DNA from: an uncultured Collinsella sp.
Lineage (GTDB): Bacteria; Actinomycetota; Coriobacteriia; Coriobacteriales; Coriobacteriaceae
Reading direction: 5' to 3'
Assembly (NCBI GenBank): GCA_900545055.1
Contig: UQXP01000076.1
Coordinates: 1-5,610, forward strand
DNA length: 5,610 nt
Numbering within the stretch: the stretch's first letter is position 1; every line of letters starts with the position of its first letter. Positions 1 through 4,999 of this stretch are shown here, one piece after another. Made by a program: the position numbers and the translations under genes. The notes beneath the pieces were generated by a model. The model worked only from the letters and a program-made list of their open reading frames with translations, did no database searches and was not told the DNA's origin.

Positions 1-115
1 GCGCTTCGCGCGTTTTGGATGGGGTCTGTCCCGGCGGCGCGTTTGGCGCTTCGCGCCTCGCGTCTTATCGATCGGGATTGAGATGCATTTGGCGCTTCTG
101 ACCTTATGACTGTAG
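1..115. other. GC-rich left edge, possible 3' tail of an upstream gene
   Basis: No gene can be assigned here. All three + frames are open from the window edge, with stops at 79-81, 99-101 and 107-109, so a + strand gene could end here just before the terminator at 116-149. The frame ending at 79-81 reads like a basic, Ala/Arg/Leu-rich tail, but this is too short to identify. The 11-mer TTTGGCGCTTC occurs at 42-52 and 88-98, and a related GCGCTTCGCGC lies at 1-11. These may simply reflect GC-rich composition. Confidence 0.3.
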
Positions 116-149
116 CGGCTGCGGTCCCGTTTGGGATCGCGGCCGTTTT
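116..149 (+). terminator. Rho-independent terminator upstream of larA
   Basis: A 13-bp stem (116-128 with 133-145, including two G-U pairs) closes a GTTT loop and is followed by TTTT then GTTG. This is the standard form of an intrinsic terminator read on the + strand. It most likely ends a gene lying to the left of the window and insulates larA from it. It also means that larA translation cannot begin at the ATG at 131, which lies inside this hairpin. Confidence 0.7.
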
Positions 150-233
150 GTTGTGGGTCAAATATGAACGTTGTGTTAATGAGTCGGTGGACGGTGGTGT
201 TTTTCGGTGAGCGGCGTATCCTTCCAACGGTTT

Positions 234-249
234 ATCTAGTGTGTCAGTT
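234..249. promoter_or_regulatory. Possible degenerate operator upstream of larA
   Basis: The 16 bases ATCTAGTGTGTCAGTT match the core of the perfect palindrome upstream of larB (ATCTGACATGTCAGAT) at 11 of 16 positions, with the TGTCAG half intact and the other half degenerate. It lies directly before the larA ribosome binding site, where a bound repressor could block transcription. No convincing -35/-10 pair could be picked out in 150-271. That this is a regulator site is inference from partial similarity only. Confidence 0.25.
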
Positions 250-252
250 GAA

Positions 253-261
253 AGGAAGAGG
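253..261 (+). promoter_or_regulatory. larA ribosome binding site
   Basis: AGGAAGAGG lies 10 bases before a TTG codon at 272. It is the only good Shine-Dalgarno-like sequence near the beginning of the LarA homology and supports the TTG as the start codon. Confidence 0.7.
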
Positions 262-271
262 GCGCTCGTCA

Positions 272-1549
272 TTGTTTGAATGTGAACTGCCGTTTGACCA
301 CAAGACGTTGCATCTGGAGCTCGAGGATAAGAACTTCGCGGGTGTGATGGAGGGTCATCAAAACGAGTTTAAGACCACGAAATCGCAGGAAGAGCTGGTA
401 GAGGAGTCGCTTGCCAACCCTTATGGCTCGCCTTCGCTCGAGGAGCTTTGTGCTGGCAAGAAGGATATTGTCATCATTAGCTCCGACCATACGCGCCCCG
501 TTCCCTCGCGTGTGACGATGCCTATTCTGCTGCATCACATCCATTCCGCTGCGCCTGAGGCGCGCGTTCGCATTCTGGTTGCTACGGGTATGCATCGTCC
601 GTCGACGCACGAGGAGCTCGTCAACAAGTACGGCGAGGAGATCGTTGCCAACGAGGAAATCGTTATGCACGTCGCGACTGACGACAGCATGATGAAAAAG
701 ATCGGCACCCTGCCTTCTGGTGGCGAGTGCATCATCAATAAGATTGCCGTCGATTGCGATCTGCTGCTTGCCGAGGGCTTTATTGAGCCGCACTTCTTTG
801 CTGGTTTCTCCGGCAGCCGCAAGTCCGTCCTGCCCGGCATCGCCAGCTACAAGACCATCATGTACAACCACAACGGCCAGTTTGTGAACGATTCTCATTC
901 GCGCGCCGGCAACCTGTGCCACAACCACGTGAGCGAGGACATGTTTGCCGCTGCCGAGATGGCTCACCTTGCCTTTGTGTTGAACGTGGTGCTCAACGGC
1001 AAGCATGAGGTCATCGGCTCCTTCGCCGGTGACATCCACAAGGCACACGAGGCTGGCTGCGAGTTCGTGAAGAGCCTTGCCGGCGTTGAGCCCGTCGAGT
1101 GCGAGATTGCCATCACCACCAACGGCGGCTACCCGCTCGACCAGAACATCTACCAGGCCGTGAAGGGCATGTGCTCTGCCGAGGCCACGCTTCCCGAGGG
1201 CGGTGTGATTATCGACGTTGCCGGTTGTGCCGACGGTCACGGTGGCGAGGGCTTCTATCACAACATCGCCGACAACGATCCGGCAGAGTTTGAGCGTGCC
1301 TGCATCGATCGTCCCAAGGACGAGACCCTGCCCGACCAGTGGACGAGCCAGATTTTCGCCCGCATCCTGGCACATCACCCTGTGATCATGGTTACCGACC
1401 TGTGCGATCACCAGATGATTAAGGATATGCACATGACGCCGGTCAACACCCTCGAGGAGGCGCTCAAGCTCGCCTTTGAGATGAAGGGTGCCGATGCCAA
1501 GGTGGCCGTCATTCCCGATGGCCTGGGCGTTGTCGTCGCTCAGCACTAG
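272..1549 (+). CDS. larA: Lactate racemase LarA (nickel-pincer enzyme)
   Basis: LarA interconverts D- and L-lactate in the cytoplasm by hydride transfer, using a nickel-pincer nucleotide made by LarB, LarE and LarC. Starting from the TTG at 272 the protein has 425 residues, about the usual LarA length, and the landmarks fall at the numbers I recall for the Lactobacillus plantarum enzyme: Asp72 and Arg75 in SSDHTRPVPS, His108 in ATGMHR, His174 in EPHFFAGFSG, the cofactor-tethering Lys184 in SRKSVLPG, His200 in YNHN, and Gln295 and Lys298 in YQAVKG. Retention of all these residues argues for a true lactate racemase rather than a divergent LarA homologue. The upstream in-frame ATG at 131 would place the leader inside a terminator and is rejected. 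larD follows after 49 bp with no terminator between, so the two are probably co-transcribed. Physiological direction (making D-lactate, or using one isomer) cannot be told from sequence. Confidence 0.96.
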   Translation: MFECELPFDHKTLHLELEDKNFAGVMEGHQNEFKTTKSQEELVEESLANPYGSPSLEELCAGKKDIVIISSDHTRPVPSRVTMPILLHHIHSAAPEARVRILVATGMHRPSTHEELVNKYGEEIVANEEIVMHVATDDSMMKKIGTLPSGGECIINKIAVDCDLLLAEGFIEPHFFAGFSGSRKSVLPGIASYKTIMYNHNGQFVNDSHSRAGNLCHNHVSEDMFAAAEMAHLAFVLNVVLNGKHEVIGSFAGDIHKAHEAGCEFVKSLAGVEPVECEIAITTNGGYPLDQNIYQAVKGMCSAEATLPEGGVIIDVAGCADGHGGEGFYHNIADNDPAEFERACIDRPKDETLPDQWTSQIFARILAHHPVIMVTDLCDHQMIKDMHMTPVNTLEEALKLAFEMKGADAKVAVIPDGLGVVVAQH

Positions 1550-1598
1550 CGCGCGGCCTAAACGAATCGTTTATAACCGACAAGAAAGATAAGGTTTT

Positions 1599-2330
1599 AT
1601 GCTTACCAAACTCCTCTGCGAATTCGGCGCAACGGCCCTCATGATCATCTTTGGCGTGGGCGTGCACTGCGATACCGTGCTCAAGGGCACCAAGTATCAG
1701 GGCTCCGGCCATATGTTTGCCATCACCACTTGGTCTTTTGGCATCTCGGTCTGCCTGTTTGTCTTTGGCGGCGCCGTGTGCATGAACCCGGCCATGGTGC
1801 TTGCCCAGTGCATCGTAGGTCTGGTGCCGTGGAGCAGCTGCATCCCCTTCATGCTTGCCGATATGCTCGGTGGCTTTGTGGGCGCCGTAATCGCTTGGCT
1901 TATGTATGCCGATGAGTTCAAGGCTTCCGAGGGCGTCATCGACCCCATTGCCCAGCGCAACATCTTCTCGACCAACCCCACCACCGAGGGCACCAACTAT
2001 GCCCGCAACTTCTTCTGCGAGGCTATCTGCACCTTCGTGTTCATCAGCGCTATTCTCGCCACCGCTAGCCGTGCTGGTGAGAACGTTCTGATGCTTGCCA
2101 TCTGCGTCGGTCTGATCGTTTGGGCTGTCGGCATGGGCATGGGCGGCATCACCGGCTTCGCCATGAACCAGGCTCGTGACCTTGGTCCTCGCATGGCCTA
2201 TCAGGTGCTGCCGATCAAGAACAAGGCTGACAACAACTGGAAGTACGGCCTGCTCGTTCCTGGCATCGCTCCGTTTATCGGTGCCGCTCTGGCCGCGCTG
2301 TTTGTGCATGGTTTCTTGGGCATGTTCTAG
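1599..2330 (+). CDS. larD: MIP-family aquaglyceroporin, LarD-type lactic acid channel
   Basis: This 243-residue inner-membrane channel belongs to the aquaporin/GlpF family. The sequence shows the duplicated hydrophobic pattern expected for six membrane helices and two half-helices. The first pore motif is NPA (residues 63-65, in VCMNPAMVL). The second is NQA (190-192, in GFAMNQARDLGPR) instead of NPA. Aligned by eye to E. coli GlpF, the selectivity filter is Trp45, Gly178, Phe187 and Arg193, the same set as GlpF, so a wide glycerol-type pore is expected rather than a water-only one. In Lactobacillus the lar operon contains LarD, a channel of this family that passes lactic acid. Position directly after larA suggests the same role, with glycerol as an alternative substrate. 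A modest AAGG Shine-Dalgarno at 1591-1594 precedes the ATG. No terminator separates it from larA. Confidence 0.88.
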   Translation: MLTKLLCEFGATALMIIFGVGVHCDTVLKGTKYQGSGHMFAITTWSFGISVCLFVFGGAVCMNPAMVLAQCIVGLVPWSSCIPFMLADMLGGFVGAVIAWLMYADEFKASEGVIDPIAQRNIFSTNPTTEGTNYARNFFCEAICTFVFISAILATASRAGENVLMLAICVGLIVWAVGMGMGGITGFAMNQARDLGPRMAYQVLPIKNKADNNWKYGLLVPGIAPFIGAALAALFVHGFLGMF

Positions 2331-2354
2331 TCCAAAACAATTGATATAACGCCC

Positions 2355-2481
2355 GGGTCCGGCATAGGTTAACTTTCCGCCGCGTCCTCGGACATGCAAG
2401 AAGCTCCCGCTGCGCACTTCGTGCGGCGGGAGCTTCTTGCGTCCTGCGGAGTGCGGCGGAAAGTTAACCTATGCCGGACCC
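2355..2481. repeat. 127-bp concentric inverted-repeat element at the convergent junction
   Basis: Two inverted repeats share one centre near 2418. The outer arms, 2355-2383 and 2453-2481, are 29 bp and perfectly complementary. They include the palindrome GTTAAC and the string GGCATAGG. The inner arms, 2396-2410 and 2426-2440, are 15 bp and perfect (GCAAGAAGCTCCCGC and its complement), topped by a small CGCAC-TTC-GTGCG stem. The two 12-base spacers between inner and outer arms both begin GTCCT. Folded, this is one very long hairpin with an internal loop. It sits between the convergent larAD and larB-larC-tetR units, so a two-way transcription stop is plausible, although no true T-tract follows the stems. 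Such size and perfection also fit a small non-coding mobile element (MITE or REP-like). No target-site duplication is visible in the flanks. Confidence 0.8.
2396..2440. terminator. Possible bidirectional terminator hairpin for larD and tetR
   Basis: This is the inner hairpin of the concentric element: a perfect 15-bp stem with a GC-rich core and AAGAAGC/GCTTCTT ends. The T-containing end of the stem could serve as a weak U-run in either direction. It lies 65 bp after the larD stop and about 200 bp after the tetR stop. The lack of a clean T-tract keeps this call tentative. Confidence 0.4.
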
Positions 2482-2636
2482 TGCGGGAATCCAGTTGCGT
2501 TCGAACAAGCAACCAACATATATATCTGAATTTGGATGTGGTGGGCACTTTGTTGTTGGGCGCTTTGAGGTGCGAGTGACACTTTGGGATGCGTGGCGGC
2601 CTGGGTTGGGGCGATGCTTTGGGATGAGCTTCTTAC

Positions 2637-3176
2637 TTAGTTGAAGAGGGGCTTTATGGCTGATAGGTAGTCTTTGGCTACGTCCTCTTTTGGGGCTTGG
2701 AAGTTGTGCCAGGCCCACCATTGGACCATTCCTACGAAGCTTGAGGCTATGTGGTGTAGTAGGAAGCTTCGGTCCATGGTAGCAGCGGGGCCGTTTGGGT
2801 CGGTAGGGACGGTTTCGGCTGCTCGGGCCATGATGGTCTTGCGGAGGCAGTCGGCGAAGACGCGTGAGCCGGCGCCGGCTACGAGGGCTCGAACGCCCTG
2901 GCGGCGCTCCCAGAGGTTGTTGAGGATATGCTCGACCTGCACGAGTGGGTCGTCGAGCGGTGTGCCATCGTCATCGAGGGCGTGGGTGCAGATGTCGCTC
3001 ACGAGCTCGGACAGTAGGTCGTCTTTGCTCTTAAAGAGGCCGTAGAATGTCGCGCGGCCTACGTGGGCGCGCGCGATGATGTCGCCGACGGTGATCTTGC
3101 CGTAGTCCTTCTCGCGCAGGAGCTCGGAAAACGCCGCGACAATAGCGGCGCGGCTTTTGGTTTTGCGGGCATCCAT
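2637..3176 (-). CDS. TetR/AcrR-family transcriptional regulator
   Basis: A 179-residue DNA-binding regulator. The N-terminal TetR helix-turn-helix is clear: KSRAAIVAAFSELL as the first helix (residues 7-20), then ITVGDIIARAHVGRATFYGLF (28-48) and KSKDDLL. The C-terminal ligand-binding half (about 60-179) is poorly conserved, as usual, and carries a tryptophan-rich stretch WWAWHNF near residue 155. The start at 3176 leaves just two bases after the larC stop and has only a weak Shine-Dalgarno, so translation is probably coupled to larC. Its operon membership suggests it senses lactate, a cofactor precursor or a related metabolite and controls the lar genes, possibly through the palindrome at 4958-4975. 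The ligand cannot be read from sequence. The L. plantarum regulator, LarR, is as I recall a CRP/FNR-type protein, so this one is not its homologue. The last codons use more A-ending triplets (CCA, GTA, CTA, ATA) than the rest. Confidence 0.9.
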   Translation of the reverse strand: MDARKTKSRAAIVAAFSELLREKDYGKITVGDIIARAHVGRATFYGLFKSKDDLLSELVSDICTHALDDDGTPLDDPLVQVEHILNNLWERRQGVRALVAGAGSRVFADCLRKTIMARAAETVPTDPNGPAATMDRSFLLHHIASSFVGMVQWWAWHNFQAPKEDVAKDYLSAIKPLFN

Positions 3177-3178
3177 GG

Positions 3179-4090
3179 CTATGCATCCACGTGAACGAGC
3201 AGACAACGGAGCGTTCCGGAGCAGCCCTCGTAGGGGCGCTTGCCGGCGCCGTAGCCGACGGCTTCGATGCGGTAGCGTGAGGGCAGTTGGTCGGACGTAC
3301 GCAGCGCGGTGACGATGGCGGCGCCCGTGGGCGTCACGAGCTCGCCGGCGACCGGTGCGGGCGTGAGGGCGATATTGCCCGCCTGGCATAGGTTGACGAC
3401 AGCGGGGACGGGAATGGGCATGAGACCGTGGGCACAGCGGATGGTTCCGTGGCCCTCGGAGAGCGACTCGACAACGATGTCCTCAATACCCAGGTTATCG
3501 AGGCAGATGGCGACTGAGCAGACGTCGACGATGGAGTCGACGGCGCCCACCTCGTGGAACATGACGGTGTCAGGCGTTTTGCCGTGAGCCTTGGCCTCAG
3601 CGGCGGCGAGCGCGGTAAAGATGGCGAGCGCACGACGCTTAGCGCCGTTGCTCATCTGCGAGCCGTCGATGATCGTCGTGACATCGGCCAAAGAGCGGTG
3701 GTGATGGTGGTGGGCGTGATGGTGACCCTCGTGACCATGGCCGTGGGCCTCATGGTCATGCTCGTGGCAGTGCTCGTGCTCGCCATGGTCATGATGGTGG
3801 TGCTCATGCTCGTGCGTGTGCTCGACAACTGTTTCGTTGCCGTAGAGCCAGGCCATATCGTGATCGTGGTTCTCGAGCTCCTCTGCAAGCTGGACGTCAA
3901 AATCGCAGGCGTCGATGCCATGCTTGTTTACGCGCGTCACGGCAATCTCAAAGCCGTCGACCGGAAGCGTGGCGAGCTGTTCGCGCAGATGCTCCTCGCT
4001 GGCGCCCAGGTCGAGCAGGGCCGCGACGGTCATATCGCCGCTGATGCCCGAGGTGCCGTCGATGATAAGCGTGTGCTGATGGTTGGACAT
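3179..4090 (-). CDS. larC: Nickel-pincer cofactor nickel-insertion protein, N-terminal domain only (LarC1)
   Basis: LarC inserts nickel into the pincer nucleotide in a CTP-dependent cyclometallation. This 303-residue product has the family's N-terminal landmarks in order: DGTSGISGDM (11-20), a long histidine-rich stretch (91-131), FHEVGAVDSIVD (178-189), RCAHGLMPIPVPA (218-230), GELVTPTGAA (249-258) and VGYGAGKR (278-285). It then ends at LRCLLVHVDA. A full LarC has roughly 400 residues and continues into a second domain (LarC2), which in L. plantarum is fused by ribosomal frameshifting and binds CTP. Here the TAG is followed two bases later by tetR, and no LarC2-like sequence or slippery run is visible nearby. 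Translation starts at ATG 4090 with a strong TAAGGAG (4097-4103) that overlaps the larB stop codon, so larB and larC are tightly coupled. Confidence 0.92.
   Translation of the reverse strand: MSNHQHTLIIDGTSGISGDMTVAALLDLGASEEHLREQLATLPVDGFEIAVTRVNKHGIDACDFDVQLAEELENHDHDMAWLYGNETVVEHTHEHEHHHHDHGEHEHCHEHDHEAHGHGHEGHHHAHHHHHRSLADVTTIIDGSQMSNGAKRRALAIFTALAAAEAKAHGKTPDTVMFHEVGAVDSIVDVCSVAICLDNLGIEDIVVESLSEGHGTIRCAHGLMPIPVPAVVNLCQAGNIALTPAPVAGELVTPTGAAIVTALRTSDQLPSRYRIEAVGYGAGKRPYEGCSGTLRCLLVHVDA
3698..3820 (-). repeat. Histidine-rich low-complexity tract inside larC
   Basis: The DNA repeats CAC/CAT codons alternating with GAG, GAC and GGC, giving 24 histidines in the 41 residues from 91 to 131 of LarC, with runs of four (97-100) and five (127-131). 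His-rich inserts at this position are typical of LarC1 and are expected to bind or store nickel. Being repetitive, the tract is also a likely place for length variation between strains. Confidence 0.85.
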
Positions 4091-4100
4091 GGAATGCTCC

Positions 4101-4883
4101 TTAGCGGGCGCGGGGCGTGCCGACGCTCAGATGGTTGATAAGACTTGCCTGGTAGGCGGCACCAAATCCGTTGTCGATATTGACGACCGAGACGCCGCTG
4201 GCGCAGGAATTGAGCATGGCGAGCAGTGCTGCCACGCCGCCAAAGCTTGCACCGTAGCCCACACTCGTGGGAACGGCGATGACTGGACAGCTCACCAGGC
4301 CGCCGATGACGCTCGCCAACGCGCCCTCCATGCCGGCGACGGCAATGATCACCTGCGCCTGTGCAAGTTCCTCGGCATGCGCGAGCAGGCGGTGCAGGCC
4401 GGCGACACCCACATCGTAGAGGCGGTCGACCTCGTTGCCATAGAATTCGGCCGTCAACGCGGCCTCTTCGGCGACGGGCAGGTCGCTCGTGCCGGCGCAG
4501 GCGACGACGATGCGTCCGTTGCCAGTAGGGGAGGGCTTGCCGCCCACGAGGGCGAGCTGTGCGTTCGGGATATATCCAAGGTCGATGTCGTCGGCAAGAA
4601 GCTCAGCGGTGCGCGCAGCCTTATCGGCATCGAGCCGCGTGACCAGGACGTGTCCCTGGCCTGCATCGAGAAGCGCTTCGATAATGGCGGCAATCTGCTC
4701 GGCGGTTTTACCGGCGCCGTAGATAACCTCGCCGGCTCCCTGGCGCACCCCGCGCGAAAGATCGAGCTGTGCAAAGCCCAGGTCGGCGGTTGGCGCCGTC
4801 TGGATGCGCGTGAGGGCATCGGCAGGCGTAATGCTTCCGTCTGCCACGTCACTTAGCAATTGCTCAAGATCTCGTTTGTCCAT
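4101..4883 (-). CDS. larB: Nickel-pincer cofactor biosynthesis protein LarB
   Basis: LarB carries out the first step of nickel-pincer nucleotide synthesis: carboxylation of the pyridinium ring of nicotinic acid adenine dinucleotide and hydrolysis of its phosphoanhydride. The 260-residue product matches LarB in length and layout. A small helical N-terminus (1-30) is followed by DLSRGVRQGAGEVIYGAGKT (41-60). The PurE-like C-terminal domain has VACAGTSDLPVAEEA (127-141), YDVGVAGLHRLL (156-167), AVAGMEGALASVIGGL (181-196), CPVIAVPTSVGYG (199-211) and NSCASGVSVVNIDNGFGAA (225-243). From memory, the catalytic cysteine of the L. plantarum enzyme is Cys221, which I would align with Cys227 here. The ATG at 4883 has a good Shine-Dalgarno (GAAGGGAAC, 4888-4896). 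An in-frame GTG at 4916 adds 11 non-conserved residues and lacks such a site. This is the first gene of the larB-larC-tetR unit. Confidence 0.95.
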   Translation of the reverse strand: MDKRDLEQLLSDVADGSITPADALTRIQTAPTADLGFAQLDLSRGVRQGAGEVIYGAGKTAEQIAAIIEALLDAGQGHVLVTRLDADKAARTAELLADDIDLGYIPNAQLALVGGKPSPTGNGRIVVACAGTSDLPVAEEAALTAEFYGNEVDRLYDVGVAGLHRLLAHAEELAQAQVIIAVAGMEGALASVIGGLVSCPVIAVPTSVGYGASFGGVAALLAMLNSCASGVSVVNIDNGFGAAYQASLINHLSVGTPRAR

Positions 4884-4927
4884 ATAAGTTCCCTTCGACT
4901 CAGAAAAGTTTAGCACGCGAAGGGTTG

Positions 4928-4959
4928 TTTCCGAACATTAGAGCATAATTGTTCGGAAA
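4928..4959. promoter_or_regulatory. 10-bp inverted repeat with 12-bp spacer upstream of larB
   Basis: TTTCCGAACA at 4928-4937 and TGTTCGGAAA at 4950-4959 are perfect inverted copies around an AT-rich 12-base spacer. In RNA the pair forms a 10-bp hairpin, but no T-tract follows on either strand, so it is not a standard terminator for serB. It may be a regulator site, or a leader hairpin of the larB transcript. A weak promoter guess on the - strand is CTGACA (4972-4967) with TATGCT (4947-4942) at an overlong 19-base spacing, which would put the -10 inside this spacer. Confidence 0.5.
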
Positions 4960-4975
4960 TCTGACATGTCAGATT
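4958..4975. promoter_or_regulatory. 18-bp perfect palindrome, candidate TetR operator upstream of larB
   Basis: AATCTGACATGTCAGATT is a perfect 18-bp palindrome lying 75 bp upstream of the larB start. Size and continuous symmetry are typical of TetR-family operators, and the downstream operon encodes such a regulator, so autoregulation is a reasonable inference. It overlaps the neighbouring inverted repeat by two bases. Binding by the window's TetR protein is not shown by the sequence, and another regulator could use the site. Confidence 0.55.
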
Positions 4976-4999
4976 AGATGAAGTTGTGAGGCAAACTGA

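Noticed and set aside
131..271. Upstream extension of larA from the ATG at 131
   Set aside because: The ATG lies inside the terminator hairpin at 116-149, the added residues do not resemble LarA, and the residue numbering fits a start at 272.
269..1546. Long open frame of about 425 codons antisense to larA
   Set aside because: It mirrors the GC-rich codon pattern of larA and encodes no recognisable domain. larA itself keeps its catalytic residues.
2494..2513. Short inverted repeat GTTGC...GCAAC as terminator of tetR
   Set aside because: Only five outer base pairs form and there is no T-tract on either strand.
2464..2721. Small - strand open frame across the tetR 3' end and the intergenic region
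   Set aside because: It overlaps tetR and half of the palindromic element, and has no recognisable sequence, including no LarC2 motif.
3554..4138. Open frame on the + strand across the histidine-rich part of larC, giving a Val/Met-rich product
   Set aside because: The hydrophobic look comes from reading His/Asp/Glu codons on the reverse strand. LarC on the other strand is well supported.
4083..4856. Open frame on the + strand antisense to larB
   Set aside because: It is an antisense shadow of larB with no recognisable motif.
4884..4916. larB start at the upstream GTG (4916)
   Set aside because: The added 11 residues contain the ribosome binding site of the ATG at 4883 and are not LarB-like.
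4932..4955. LexA-type box (CGAAC...GTTCG) upstream of larB
   Set aside because: The half-sites are separated by 14 bases rather than the 4 of a Gram-positive LexA box.
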